Positions 46,301-59,776 of a DNA stretch of 64,000 nucleotides are shown here, piece by piece. The notes beneath the pieces were generated by a model, which worked only from the letters and a program-made list of their open reading frames with translations, made no database searches and was not told the DNA's origin. Source of the stretch: Eucalyptus grandis (lineage: Eukaryota; Streptophyta; Magnoliopsida; Myrtales; Myrtaceae); contig NC_052618.1 of assembly GCF_016545825.1 (NCBI RefSeq), forward strand, positions 18,117,561 to 18,181,560. The letters are read 5' to 3'. The first letter of the stretch is position 1. Each line of letters opens with the position of its first letter. The translations under genes were made by a program, and so were the position numbers.

Positions 46301-46677
46301 AGCAAGAAACAGACATGTATAACTCACTCAACAATGGAATCTGAATTCATTGCTTTGGCGGCAGCTGGGAAAGAGGCTGAATGGATTAGAAATTTGTTGT
46401 TGGATATCAAATTATGGCCTAGTCCTATGCCTCCTATTTCTATCCACTTTGTGATAGTCGTGCCACTTTGGCAAGAGCCTATAGTAGCACCTATAATGGT
46501 AAGTCTAGACATATTAGTTTAAGACATGAATATGTGAGACAATTGATTAAAGATGGTACCATAACAATTGTCTATGTGAGGTCAAGTAAAAATCTTGCCG
46601 ATCCTTTGACGAAGGCTTTACCAAGACATATGGTAATAACGACCTCACAAGAAATGGGGCTGAAACCCTTTAATTAA
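43393..46677 (+). pseudogene. pol: Copia Pol, unit 4 (three breaks)
   Basis: Protease with DSGA in frame (ORF 43524-44069). Integrase plus RT is a 582-codon frame (44074-45822) that ends seven codons after KYLTSMF because of an extra T near 45813. RT end and RNase H are read in 45815-46522, which is terminated by the CACTTTGTG/GTGCC combination near 46447-46462. The last 69 codons are in 46468-46677. Confidence 0.9.
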
Positions 46678-48141
46678 AATCACCAATAATGGTAACCCGA
46701 CCTTTTTCTAGAACATCACTAGTTACAAGGTTTAATGGGTAAGAACAAGTTATTGAATGTGATTGTTTGATACCGACATAGCCCCGATATGAGAAGTCGG
46801 TATTGTCTGTTACGTTTTGTAGGCTGAATTGAATTCTCAATGAAGTATGATACAAGTTTGTAGTGTGTTGATAGTAACAGAAACACATGGTAGATACTTC
46901 ACCTATATGAGCTTAGAAGTGGTGCCGCTTCTTACGAAAGTGAGGGTTGCTTTCTAGAGAGCTCATGAAACAGGATCAAGCACAAGGCCATAATAGTGCG
47001 GAGTAATATAGAAATTCTCGCTGAAACAAGAGGTTAGTGTATGTGTGGTATGTCCGGTTCTATTATAAAAAGTACAAGTTTAAAGCCGAGCTACTTGTCA
47101 CTTTGATAGAGCTTTGATATACTTGCACTAAGTAAAGGTTTAACTCGAAAGAGACCTTTATGTATGTATATTAATCTTACTGAAACTTTGGCTGTATGGT
47201 TTTTAAAAAATTTTATTTTGAAATTTTGTTTTACAAACAAAGTGGGGATTGTTGGAATTTTGTTTGTTAAAACAAAATAAGTGCTTTTTACTTTGTCCCA
47301 CATAGAAAAGGTGGGAGCAGGAGGATTAGTTTATTAATGAGGAATTTCCTTTTGTAGTTAAAGGAGTGATTAGGTGGGGCTAGACCCACCATACCCGCGT
47401 GCGGGTGCGCGGATAATTGCGCGATTTTGGCGCGATTATTTGGCGCACTTAGCACTTTGCACGCCTGCGCGCCCGCGGTTTAATTAGCATTAATCCCTTG
47501 CTTTTTATTTATTTATTTTATTTTATTTTATATTTTAGTTCAAAGGTTGCCTTTTAATTTGAGAATTTCGGAAATGAAATATAAATGAAAATTCGAAATT
47601 CTATTTAAACATATATATTTATATTCCGAATTTTATTTGTGCCTTTTCAAGACAACCTTTGGAAAATTACTTATTCGGTTTTTTAATTTATCCGAAGGAT
47701 TGCAATTGTTCGTTTTTTCATTTCGACTTCTTCCGAAGAGTCGCGTTGGTTTATCCGAACAATTTTCTAAAGACATGTTTGTTCGCAATTTTCACGAAGA
47801 GTTGCAAGACCGTTTCATATAAATACTTGTCATTTTCGGAAAGAAATAAGTGGTCATTTTCGAGTCTTCTTTCTGAAAAACTGCAGCCAATTTTTCGATT
47901 GTTTTTTAGAGAGACCCTGGAGAAATATTAGAATTGCTATCTAGTATTCTCACTTGAGACTTTGTTGTATCCTGGAGGAAATTTGCCGGTGACCATTAGC
48001 AACGTAGTGGGGCAAATAAATCCTTAAAGAAAGTGATATCACGCCTCAAAGTCCGAGTTGTTTTTACTCGATCCGATTTCATTGTTCTACCCATTTCGCA
48101 GACTTATTTTTACAACAATTTTAAGGATTTATTTTGCTGCA

Positions 48142-48859
48142 ATGGAGTCGGAGACAATCAAAGTTATGAATCAAGATATGGTCAAACTAGACCGGTTCGA
48201 TGGGAACAATTTTGCTCGCTGGAGGGACAAGATGATGTTCTTACTCACTGCTCCGAAGATCTCCTACATTCTGGATCCTAACTTGGCGCCTATAGAAGAT
48301 CCTACGCCTACTTTCGATGGAGGACAGCCAAGTGCAGAAGCCATTGAGAGGGTTAATAAGGAAAAGAAGAAACGTGCGGAGGATGAATTACTTTGTCGAG
48401 GACACATTCTGAACACACTCTCCGATCGTCTGTACGACTTATTCACTGAAATGAAGTCGGCCGAGAGAAATTTGGAATGCACTGGAATTCAAGTACAAAG
48501 CGGAGGAGCAAGGTACCAACAAATATCTAATTGCAAAGTATTTTGATTACAAGTTTATTGATACTAAGCCCTTGCTGGAACAAGTCCATGAATTGCAAGT
48601 GATTGTGAATAAGATTCGTGCTCTCAAGATTGATATTCCAGAAGCTTTTCAAGTTGGAGCAATTATTGCGAAATTGCCTCCAAGTTGGAAAGACTATGGA
48701 AAAAGGCTGATTCACAAGTCGGAGGACTTTACTTTGGAGCAAATACAGAAACATCTTCGCATTGAGGAAGAGTCACGTTCACGTGATAATTCTGTTTTGT
48801 ATAATTCCAAGGTGAATTTTGTGGATAAAAACGGAAACTCGGCCAGAACTTCAAAGTAA
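48142..48859 (+). pseudogene. gag: Copia Gag, unit 5 (frameshifted)
   Basis: An extra G near 48463 (GGCCGAGAG against GGCCAGAG) breaks the frame in KSAREIW. The first part ends at 48546 and the second (from about 48572) continues in the next frame to the common TAA. The break falls at the start of the UBN2-type region. Confidence 0.9.
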
Positions 48860-51800
48860 AAAGCGGGGGCATAAATTCAAGAGAACACAAAAGAAGCAAA
48901 AGGGTTGCTGTTTTGTATGTGGCAAACAGGGACACTACGCCAAGGATTGCTTTCAACGTAAGAGCTTTTCAAAGGACAAGAACATTCCGGTGGTGAAAGC
49001 AGATGCAAATCTGGTTGAAGAAAATTATGTAGCCATGATTTCGAACATGTTTTCGAACATGGAAATTTCTGAAATAAATGATGCTATGGCTATGGTTTCT
49101 GAAATTAATTCTACCACTGTCCAATCCAGTTGGTGGATAGATTCTGAGCAACTGTTCATGTGTGTAAGGACAAATACATGTTCAAGCAATTTGAAGAAAT
49201 TGTTGACTCAAGTGTTCAAGAGGTCCCGATGGCGAATAATGCTCTTGCAAAGGTTGCTGGAAAAGGCACGGTGGAGATAGACTTCACTTCTGGAAAGAAG
49301 ATAACTCTTCTTAATGTGTTATTTATACCCGAAATTAGGAAGAACCTAGTTTCTATTGATTTACTTTGTAAGAGGGGGTTTCGGGTTTTGTTTGAATCCG
49401 ACAAGGTTATCCTATCGAAAAATGGGCTGTTTGTTGGGAAGGGTTATGCCAATGATGGCATGTATCAACTGAGTATCAATAATAATATTTCTAGTTCTGC
49501 TTATACTGTCGAGTCTTCAATTTTATGGCATAGTAGGTTGGCACATATAAATTTTCGTTATTTGAAGAATATGAAAAAATTAGACTTGATAAATTTCAGT
49601 GGCGAATTTGATAAATGTGAAATATGTGCTAAGTCAAAACTTACTAAGAAGCCATTTCCTAGTGTTAAAAGAAATTCGAATTTATTGGATTTGGTTCATA
49701 GTGATATATGTGAATTTAATGGTATGCTAACACGTGGAGGTAAAAGGTATTTTATTACTTTTGTGGATGATTGTAGTAGGTTCTTATATGTTTATCTCAT
49801 GAGATCGAAGGATGAAGCATTTACCATGTTTAAGAAATATAAAGCTGAAGTAGAGAATCAATTAGAAAAGAAAATCAAAGTTCTACGATCAGATAGAGGT
49901 GGAGAATATTTCTTAAATGAATTCTCTTCATTTTGTGAAGAACATGGTATTATTCATCAAGCTTCAGCACCATATACTCCACAACAAAATGGTTTGGCTG
50001 AAAGGAAAAATCGATCTCTTGGAGAAATGGTTAATTGTATGCTTTCAAATTCAAAGCTACCAATTAATCTTTGGGGAGAAGCATTACTTGCTGCATGCTA
50101 TATTCATAATAGAATACCTTCCAAGAAAAATGACATAACCCCTTATGAGATATGGAAAGGTAGAAAGCCAAATTTGTCATATCTTAAAGTGTGGGGGTGT
50201 TTAGCGTACTACCGAGCTCCAGATCCTAAGAGAACAAAGCTCGGTCCTAGAGCTATCAAAAGTGTTTTCATAGGGTATGCTGAAAATAGTAAAGCTTATA
50301 GGCTTCTTGATTTAGAGTCTAATGTCATAGTAGAGTCGAGAGACGTCGAATTCTTTGAGAATAAATGTTTTACAAGTTCTGAAATGATTGAAAATAATTC
50401 AAGATCTAGGAAACTCAAAGTGATTTTCAAGAGAAAGAAACGAATCCTAAAGACATGATTGAACCAAGGAGAAGTACTAGAGCTAGGAAAATAAAAGACT
50501 TAGGTCCTGATTTTATTACTCATGTTTTTCTTGTTGAAGGAGATGGAGATAATAATGTGGTAAATAAATACCCTTTAGTGTTAAATTTAGAAGATGATCC
50601 TGGAAGCTTTGATGATGCTATGTCTTCTAGAGATGCTTCTTTTTGGAAAGAAGCTGTGAATGATGAAATGGACTCCATTATGTCCAATAATACTTGGGTA
50701 TTAGTAGATTTACCAAAAGGATCAAAACCTATTGGAAGCAAATGGGTTTTTAGAAGAAAATATCATTCTGATGGTTCTATTCAAGCTTTTAAAGCTAGGC
50801 TTGTAGTTAAGGGATATAGACAAAAAGAAGGTATAGATTATTTTGATACATATGCTCCTGTTGCACGTATAACTTCCATTCGAGTTCTTTTTGCTCTAGC
50901 TTCCATTTATGATCTTTGTGTTCATCAAATGGATGTTAAAACTGCTTTCTTAAATGGAGACTTAAATGAGGAGATTTACATGGAACAACCGGAGGGTTTT
51001 GTTCTTCCTGGAAATGAAAGAAAAGTATGTAAATTGATTAAGTCTCTTTATGGACTTAAGCAAGCTCCTAAGCAGTGGCATGAAAAGTTTAATTCGGTCA
51101 TATTGTCAAATGGTTTCATCAATAATAGTGCCGATAGGTGTATATACTCTAAATTCACTAAAGACTATGGTGTCTTAGTGTGCTTGTATGTTGATGATAT
51201 GCTTATCTTTGGAACGAATATGACTGGAGTTAATGAAACTAAGAAGTATCTAACTTCCATGTTTAAAATGAAGGACTTTGGTGAAGTAGATACTATCTTA
51301 GGTATTAAAGTCAAGCAAAATAGTGGGGGTTATTCTTTAAGCCAATGTAGTTATGTTGAAAAATTATTAAATAAATTTCAACATCTTGGTTTTAAAGAAA
51401 TAAGTACTCCATTTGATTCTAGTATTAAATTAAATTATAATACTGGTAGAGCGGTGGCACAACTAGAATATGCAAGTGCTATAGGGTCTTTAATGTATGC
51501 GATGCATTGTACTAGACCCGATATTGCTTTTTCTGTATGCAAGTTGAGTAGGTATACAAGTAATCCAAGTACAGAACATTGGAGAGCTATTACTAGAATT
51601 TTTGGTTATCTTAAGAGAACTAAAAATTTAGGATTGTTCTACAATAATTATCCGGCTGTATTAGAAGGATACACCGATGCTAGTTGGATTACAAGTGTGG
51701 GAGATGAGCGTTCCACTTCTGGATGGATCTTCACACTAGCTGGAGGTGCTGTATCTTGGGCGAGCAAGAAACAGACATGTATAACTCACTCAACAATGGA

Positions 51801-52138
51801 ATCTGAATTCATTGCTTTGGCGGCAGCTGGGAAAGAGGCTGAATGGATTAGAAATTTGTTGTTGGATATCAAATTATGGCCTAGTCCTATGCCTCCTATT
51901 TCTATCCACTGTGATAGTCGTGGCCACTTTGGCAAGAGCCTATAGTAGCACCTATAATGGTAAGTCTAGACATATTAGTTTAAGACATGAATATGTGAGA
52001 CAATTGATTAAAGATGGTACCATAACAATTGTCTATGTGAGGTCAAGTAAAAATCTTGCCGATCCTTTGACGAAGGCTTTACCAAGACATATGGTAATAA
52101 CGACCTCACAAGAAATGGGGCTGAAACCCTTTAATTAA
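48860..52138 (+). pseudogene. pol: Copia Pol, unit 5 (three breaks)
   Basis: The zinc-knuckle frame is open 48819-49280 and shifts at the single-G protease site near 49145. From 49160 to 50458 a 432-codon frame joins protease and integrase without a break, then loses one G near 50408 (CTAGGAAAC). A 496-codon frame (50455-51945) covers the integrase end, RT and RNase H. It keeps the HCDS residues but shifts at GTGGCC near 51922. GACTTTGGTG near 51276 stays in frame with Leu replaced by Phe. Confidence 0.9.
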
Positions 52139-53598
52139 AATCACCAATAATGGTAACCCGACCTTTTTCTAGAACATCACTAGTTACAAGGTTTAATGGG
52201 TAAGAACAAGTTATTGAATGTGATTGTTTGATACCGACATAGCCCCGATATGAGAAGTCGGTATTGTCTGTTACGTTTTGTAGGCTGAATTGAATTCTCA
52301 ATGAAGTATGATACAAGTTTGTAGTGTGTTGATAGTAACAGAAACACATGGTAGATACTTCACCTATATGAGCTTAGAAGTGGTGCCGCTTCTTACGAAA
52401 GTGAGGGTTGCTTTCTAGAGAGCTCATGAAACAGGATCAAGCACAAGGCCATAATAGTGCGGAGTAATATAGAAATTCTCGCTGAAACAAGAGGTTAGTG
52501 TATGTGTGGTATGTCCGGTTCTATTACATAAAAGTACAAGTTTAAAGCCGAGCTACTTGTCACTTTGATAGAGCTTTGATATACTTGCACTAAGTAAAGG
52601 TTTAACTCGAAAGAGACCTTTATGTATGTATATTAATCTTACTGAAACTTTGGCTGTATGGTTTTTAAAAATTTTATTTTGAAATTTTGTTTTACAAACA
52701 AAGTGGGGATTGTTGGAATTTTGTTTGTTAAAACAAAATAAGTGCTTTTTACTTTGTCCCACATAGAAAAGGTGGGAGCAGGAGGATTAGTTTATTAATG
52801 AGGAATTTCCTTTTGTAGTTAAAGGAGTGATTAGGTGGGGCTAGACCCACCATACCCGCGTGCGGGTGCGCGGATAATTGCGCGATTTTGGCGCGATTAT
52901 TTGGCGCACTTAGCACTTTGCACGCCTGCGCGCCCGCGGTTTAATTAGCATTAATCCCTTGCTTTTTATTTATTTATTTTATTTTATTTTATATTTTAGT
53001 TCAAAGGTTGCCTTTTAATTTGAGAATTTCGGAAATGAAATATAAATGAAAATTCGAAATTCTATTTAACATATATATATTTATATTCCGAATTTTATTT
53101 GTGCCTTTTCAAGACAACCTTTGGAAAATTACTTATTCGGTTTTTTAATTTATCCGAAGGATTGCAATTGTTCGTTTTTTCGACTTCTTCCGAAGAGTCG
53201 CGTTGGTTTATCCGAACAATTTTCTAAAGACATGTTTGTTCGCAATTTTCACGAAGAGTTGCAAGACCGTTTCATATAAATACTTGTCATTTTCGGAAAG
53301 AAATAAGTGGTCATTTTTCGAGTCTTCTTTCTGAAAAACTGCAGCCAATTTTTCGATTGTTTTTTAGAGAGACCCTGGAGAAATATTAGAATTGCTATCT
53401 AGTATTCTCACTTGAGACTTTGTTGTATCCTGGAGGAAATTTGCCGGTGACCATTAGCAACGTAGTGGGGCAAATAAATCCTTAAAGAAAGTGATATCAC
53501 GCCTCAAAGTCCGAGTTGTTTTTACTCGATCCGATTTCATTGTTCTACCCATTTCGCAGACTTATTTTACAACAATTTTAAGGATTTATTTTGCTGCA

Positions 53599-54315
53599 AT
53601 GGAGTCGGAGACAATCAAAGTTATGAATCAAGATATGGTCAAACTAGACCGGTTCGATGGGAACAATTTTGCTCGCTGGAGGGACAAGATGATGTTCTTA
53701 CTCACTGCTCCGAAGATCTCCTACATTCTGGATCCTAACTTGGCGCCTATAGAAGATCCTACGCCTACTTTCGATGGAGGACAGCCAAGTGCAGAAGCCA
53801 TTGAGAGGGTTAATAAGGAAAAGAAGAAACGTGCGGAGGATGAATTACTTTGTCGAGGACACATTCTGAACACACTCTCCGATCGTCCGTACGACTTATT
53901 CACTGAAATGAAGTCGGCCAGAGAAATTTGGAATGCACTGGAATTCAAGTACAAAGCGGAGGAGCAAGGTACCAACAAATATCTAATTGCAAAGTATTTT
54001 GATTACAAGTTTATTGATACTAAGCCCTTGCTGGAACAAGTCCATGAATTGCAAGTGATTGTGAATAAGATTCGTGCTCTCAAGATTGATATTCCAGAAG
54101 CTTTTCAAGTTGGAGCAATTATTGCGAAATTGCCTCCAAGTTGGAAAGACTATGGAAAAAGGCTGATTCACAAGTCGGAGGACTTTACTTTGGAGCAAAT
54201 ACAGAAACATCTTCGCATTGAGGAAGAGTCACGTTCACGTGATAATTCTGTTTTGTATAATTCCAAGGTGAATTTTGTGGATAAAAACGGAAACTCGGCC
54301 AGAACTTCAAAGTAA
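53599..54315 (+). CDS. gag: Copia Gag, unit 6 (238 aa, open)
   Basis: Full-length frame ending at the common TAA, with SDRPYDL as in unit 3 and TAPKISY as in unit 2, so it is a mosaic of variants found elsewhere in the array. Confidence 0.88.
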   Translation: MESETIKVMNQDMVKLDRFDGNNFARWRDKMMFLLTAPKISYILDPNLAPIEDPTPTFDGGQPSAEAIERVNKEKKKRAEDELLCRGHILNTLSDRPYDLFTEMKSAREIWNALEFKYKAEEQGTNKYLIAKYFDYKFIDTKPLLEQVHELQVIVNKIRALKIDIPEAFQVGAIIAKLPPSWKDYGKRLIHKSEDFTLEQIQKHLRIEEESRSRDNSVLYNSKVNFVDKNGNSARTSK

Positions 54316-57300
54316 AAAGCGGGGGCATAAATTCAAGAGAACACAAAAGAAGCAAAAGGGTTGCTGTTTTGTATGTGGCAAACAGGGGACACTACGCCAA
54401 GGATTGCTTTCAACGTAAGAGCTTTTCAAAGGACAAGAACATTCCGGTGGTGAAAGCAGATGCAAATCTGGTTGAAGAAAATTATGTAGCCATGATTTCG
54501 AACATGTTTTCGAACATGGAAATTTCTGAAATAAATGATGCTATGGCTATGGTTTCTGAAATTAATTCTACCACTGTCCAATCCAGTTGGTGGATAGATT
54601 CTGAGCAACTGTTCATGTGTGTAAGGACAAATACATGTTCAAGCAATTTGAAGAAATTGTTGACTCAAGTGTTCAAGAGGTCCCGATGGCGAATAATGCT
54701 CTTGCAAAGGTTGCTGGAAAAGGCACGGTGGAGATAGACTTCACTTCTGGAAAGAAGATAACTCTTCTTAATGTGTTATTTATACCCGAAATTAGGAAGA
54801 ACCTAGTTTCTATTGATTTACTTTGTAAGAGGGGGTTTCGGGTTTTGTTTGAATCCGACAAGGTTATCCTATCGAAAAATGGGCTGTTTGTTGGGAAGGG
54901 TTATGCCAATGATGGCATGTATCAACTGAGTATCAATAATAATATTTCTAGTTCTGCTTATACTTGTCGAGTCTTCAATTTTATGGCATAGTAGGTTGGC
55001 ACATATAAATTTTCGTTATTTGAAGAATATGAAAAAATTAGACTTGATAAATTTCAGTGGCGAATTTGATAAATGTGAAATATGTGCTAAGTCAAAACTT
55101 ACTAAGAAGCCATTTCCTAGTGTTAAAAGAAATTCGAATTTATTGGATTTGGTTCATAGTGATATATGTGAATTTAATGGTATGCTAACACGTGGAGGTA
55201 AAAGGTATTTTATTACTTTTGTGGATGATTGTAGTAGGTTCTTATATGTTTATCTCATGAGATCGAAGGATGAAGCATTTACCATGTTTAAGAAATATAA
55301 AGCTGAAGTAGAGAATCAATTAGAAAAGAAAATCAAAGTTCTACGATCAGATAGAGGTGGAGAATATTTCTTAAATGAATTCTCTTCATTTTGTGAAGAA
55401 CATGGTATTATTCATCAAGCTTCAGCACCATATACTCCACAACAAAATGGTTTGGCTGAAAGGAAAAATCGATCTCTTGGAGAAATGGTTAATTGTATGC
55501 TTTCAAATTCAAAGCTACCAATTAATCTTTGGGGAGAAGCATTACTTGCTGCATGCTATATTCATAATAGAATACCTTCCAAGAAAAATGACATAACCCC
55601 TTATGAGATATGGAAAGGTAGAAAGCCAAATTTGTCATATCTTAAAGTGTGGGGGTGTTTAGCGTACTACCGAGCTCCAGATCCTAAGAGAACAAAGCTC
55701 GGTCCTAGAGCTATCAAAAGTGTTTTCATAGGGTATGCTGAAAATAGTAAAGCTTATAGGCTTCTTGATTTAGAGTCTAATGTCATAGTAGAGTCGAGAG
55801 ACGTCGAATTCTTTGAGAATAAATGTTTTACAAGTTCTGAAATGGTTGAAAATAATTCAAGATCTAGGGAAACTCAAAGTGATTTTCAAGAGAAAGAAAC
55901 GAATCCTAAAGACATGATTGAACCAAGGAGAAGTACTAGAGCTAGGAAAATAAAAGACTTAGGTCCTGATTTTATTACTCATGTTTTTCTTGTTGAAGGA
56001 GATGGAGATAATAATGTGGTAAATAAATACCCTTTAGTGTTAAATTTAGAAGATGATCCTGGAAGCTTTGATGATGCTATGTCTTCTAGAGATGCTTCTT
56101 TTTGGAAAGAAGCTGTGAATGATGAAATGGACTCCATTATGTCCAATAATACTTGGGTATTAGTAGATTTACCAAAAGGATCAAAACCTATTGGAAGCAA
56201 ATGGGTTTTTAGAAGAAAATATCATTCTGATGGTTCTATTCAAGCTTTTAAAGCTAGGCTTGTAGTTAAGGGATATAGACAAAAAGAAGGTATAGATTAT
56301 TTTGATACATATGCTCCTGTTGCACGTATAACTTCCATTCGAGTTCTTTTTGCTCTAGCTTCCATTTATGATCTTTGTGTTCATCAAATGGATGTTAAAA
56401 CTGCTTTCTTAAATGGAGACTTAAATGAGGAGATTTACATGGAACAACCGGAGGGTTTTGTTCTTCCTGGAAATGAAAGAAAAGTATGTAAATTGATTAA
56501 GTCTCTTTATGGACTTAAGCAAGCTCCTAAGCAGTGGCATGAAAAGTTTAATTCGGTCATATTGTCAAATGGTTTCATCAATAATAGTGCCGATAGGTGT
56601 ATATACTCTAAATTCACTAAAGACTATGGTGTCTTAGTGTGCTTGTATGTTGATGATATGCTTATCTTTGGAACGAATATGACTGGAGTTAATGAAACTA
56701 AGAAGTATCTAACTTCCATGTTTAAAATGAAGGATTTGGGTGAAGTAGATACTATCTTAGGTATTAAAGTCAAGCAAAATAGTGGGGGTTATTCTTTAAG
56801 CCAATGTAGTTATGTTGAAAAATTATTAAATAAATTTCAACATCTTGGTTTTAAAGAAATAAGTACTCCATTTGATTCTAGTATTAAATTAAATTATAAT
56901 ACTGGTAGAGCGGTGGCACAACTAGAATATGCAAGTGCTATAGGGTCTTTAATGTATGCGATGCATTGTACTAGACCCGATATTGCTTTTTCTGTATGCA
57001 AGTTGAGTAGGTATACAAGTAATCCAAGTACAGAACATTGGAGAGCTATTACTAGAATTTTTGGTTATCTTAAGAGAACTAAAAATTTAGGATTGTTCTA
57101 CAATAATTATCCGGCTGTATTAGAAGGATACACCGATGCTAGTTGGATTACAAGTGTGGGAGATGAGCGTTCCACTTCTGGATGGATCTTCACACTAGCT
57201 GGAGGTGCTTGTATCTTGGGCGAGCAAGAAACAGACATGTATAACTCACTCAACAATGGAATCTGAATTTATTGCTTTGGCGGCAGCTGGGAAAGAGGCT

Positions 57301-57591
57301 GAATGGATTAGAAATTTGTTGTTGGATATCAAATTATGGCCTAGTCCTATGCCTCCTATTTCTATCCACTGTGATAGTCGGGCCACTTTGGCAAGAGCCT
57401 ATAGTAGCACCTATAATGGTAAGTCTAGACATATTAGTTTAAGACATGAATATGTGAGACAATTGATTAAAGATGGTACCATAACAATTGTCTATGTGAG
57501 GTCAAGTAAAAATCTTGCCGATCCTTTGACGAAGGCTTTACCAAGACATATGGTAATAACGACCACAAGAAATGGGGCTGAAACCCTTTAA
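54316..57591 (+). pseudogene. pol: Copia Pol, unit 6 (longest integrase-RT frame)
   Basis: An extra G near 54386 breaks the CCHC knuckle; further breaks are the single-G protease site near 54602 and an extra T near 54964. The frame 54996-57266 is then open for 756 residues. It holds integrase with D56, D119 and E155 (35 residues between the last two, the usual DDE spacing), RT with YVDD at 551-554, and the start of RNase H with YTDASW at 712-717. An extra T near 57210 shifts the frame. The RNase H end with [11 protein letters not shown] is in 57205-57591, whose last residues change because TC is missing near 57565. Confidence 0.9.
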
Positions 57592-59060
57592 TTAAAATCA
57601 CCAATAATGGTAACCCGACCTTTTTCTAGAACATCACTAGTTACAAGGTTTAATGGGTAAGAACAAGTTATTGAATGTGATTGTTTGATACCGACATAGC
57701 CCCGATATGAGAAGTCGGTATTGTCTGTTACGTTTTGTAGGCTGAATTGAATTCTCAATGAAGTATGATACAAGTTTGTAGTGTGTTGATAGTAACAGAA
57801 ACACATGGTAGATACTTCACCTATATGAGCTTAGAAGTGGTGCCGCTTCTTACGAAAGTGAGGGTTGCTTTCTAGAGAGCTCATGAAACAGGATCAAGCA
57901 CAAGGCCATAATAGTGCGGAGTAATATAGAAATTCTCGCTGAAACAAGAGGTTAGTGTATGTGTGGTATGTCCGGTTCTATTACATAAAAGTACAAGTTT
58001 AAAGCCGAGCTACTTGTCACTTTGATAGAGCTTTGATATACTTGCACTAAGTAAAGGTTTAACTCGAAAGAGACCTTTATGTATGTATATTAATCTTACT
58101 GAAACTTTGGCTGTATGGTTTTTAAAAATTTTATTTTGAAATTTTGTTTTACAAACAAAGTGGGGGATTGTTGGAATTTTGTTTGTTAAAACAAAATAAG
58201 TGCTTTTTACTTTGTCCCACATAGAAAAGGTGGGAGCAGGAGGATTAGTTTATTAATGAGGAATTTCCTTTTGTAGTTAAAGGAGTGATTAGGTGGGGCT
58301 AGACCCACCATACCCGCGTGCGGGTGCGCGGATAATTGCGCGATTTTGGCGCGATTATTTGGCGCACTTAGCACTTTGCACGCCTGCGCGCCCGCGGTTT
58401 AATTAGCATTAATCCCTTGCTTTTTTTATTTATTTATTTTATTTTATTTTATATTTTAGTTCAAAGGTTGCCTTTTAATTTGAGAATTTCGGAAATGAAA
58501 TATAAATGAAAATTCGAAATTCTATTTAAACATATATATTTATATTCCGAATTTTATTTGTGCCTTTTCAAGACAACCTTTGGAAAATTACTTATTCGGT
58601 TTTTTTTTATCCGAAGGATTGCAATTGTTCGTTTTTTCATTTCGACTTCTTCCGAAGAGTCGCGTTGGTTTATCCGAACAATTTTCTAAAGACATGTTTG
58701 TTCGCAATTTTCACGAAGAGTTGCAAGACCGTTTCATATAAATACTTGTCATTTTCGGAAAGAAAAAGTGGTCATTTTCGAGTCTTCTTTCTGAAAAAAC
58801 TGCAGCCAATTTTTCGATTGTTTTTTTAGAGAGACCCTGGAGAAATATTAGAATTGCTATCTAGTATTCTCACTTGAGACTTTGTTGTATCCTGGAGGAA
58901 ATTTGCCGGTGACCATTAGCAACGTAGTGGGGCAAATAAATCCTTAAAGAAAGTGATATCACGCCTCAAAGTCCGAGTTGTTTTTACTCGATCCGATTTC
59001 ATTGTTCTACCCATTTCGCAGACTTATTTTACAACAATTTTAAGGATTTATTTTGCTGCA

Positions 59061-59776
59061 ATGGAGTCGGAGACAATCAAAGTTATGAATCAAGATATGG
59101 TCAAACTAGACCGGTTCGATGGGAACAATTTTGCTCGCTGGAGGGACAAGATGATGTTCTTACTCACTGCTCTGAAGATCTCCTACATTCTGGATCCTAA
59201 CTTGGCGCCTATAGAAGATCCTACGCCTACTTTCGATGGAGGACAGCCAAGTGCAGAAGCCATTGAGAGGGTTAATAAGGAAAAGAAGAAACGTGCGGAG
59301 GATGAATTACTTTGTCGAGGACACATTCTGAACACACTCTCCGATCGTCGTACGACTTATTCACTGAAATGAAGTCGGCCAGAGAAATTTGGAATGCACT
59401 GGAATTCAAGTACAAAGCGGAGGAGCAAGGTACCAACAAATATCTAATTGCAAAGTATTTTGATTACAAGTTTATTGATACTAAGCCCTTGCTGGAACAA
59501 GTCCATGAATTGCAAGTGATTGTGAATAAGATTCGTGCTCTCAAGATTGATATTCCAGAAGCTTTTCAAGTTGGAGCAATTATTGCGAAATTGCCTCCAA
59601 GTTGGAAAGACTATGGAAAAAGGCTGATTCACAAGTCGGAGGACTTTACTTTGGAGCAAATACAGAAACATCTTCGCATTGAGGAAGAGTCACGTTCACG
59701 TGATAATTCTGTTTTGTATAATTCCAAGGTGAATTTTGTGGATAAAAACGGAAACTCGGCCAGAACTTCAAAGTAA
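59061..59776 (+). pseudogene. gag: Copia Gag, unit 7 (frameshifted)
   Basis: One base is missing near 59349 (GATCGTCGTACG). The first part ends at 59372 and the rest is read in a second frame from about 59345 to the common TAA. It carries TALKISY as in unit 3. Confidence 0.9.

Larger units (their letters stand above)
41785..47249 (+). mobile_element. Copia unit 4
   Basis: Close to unit 3 in pol (intact DSGA, extra T in RT near 45813, GTT variant in ENN region). It differs in the LTR (AGAAATAAGTGG; one fewer T in the run near 42440) and in gag (TAPKISY, SDRLYDL). Its 3' end reads CTATTATAAAAAGTAC, a private variant, just before LTR5. Confidence 0.95.
47250..52710 (+). mobile_element. Copia unit 5
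   Basis: Carries the CATTT insertion in the LTR. In pol it shares the ATT variant (SEMIENN) and single-G protease site with units 1 and 2. An extra T lies in the leader before gag (ACTTATTTTTACAAC). It is the only unit with the plain TACTGTCGAG junction between protease and integrase. Confidence 0.95.
52711..58168 (+). mobile_element. Copia unit 6
   Basis: Resembles unit 2: no CATTT in the LTR T-run, GAATTTATTGC in RNase H, single-G protease site and 5-T run after pol. Private changes: TTTAACATATATATAT in the LTR, one extra G in the zinc knuckle and a missing TC near 57565. Confidence 0.95.
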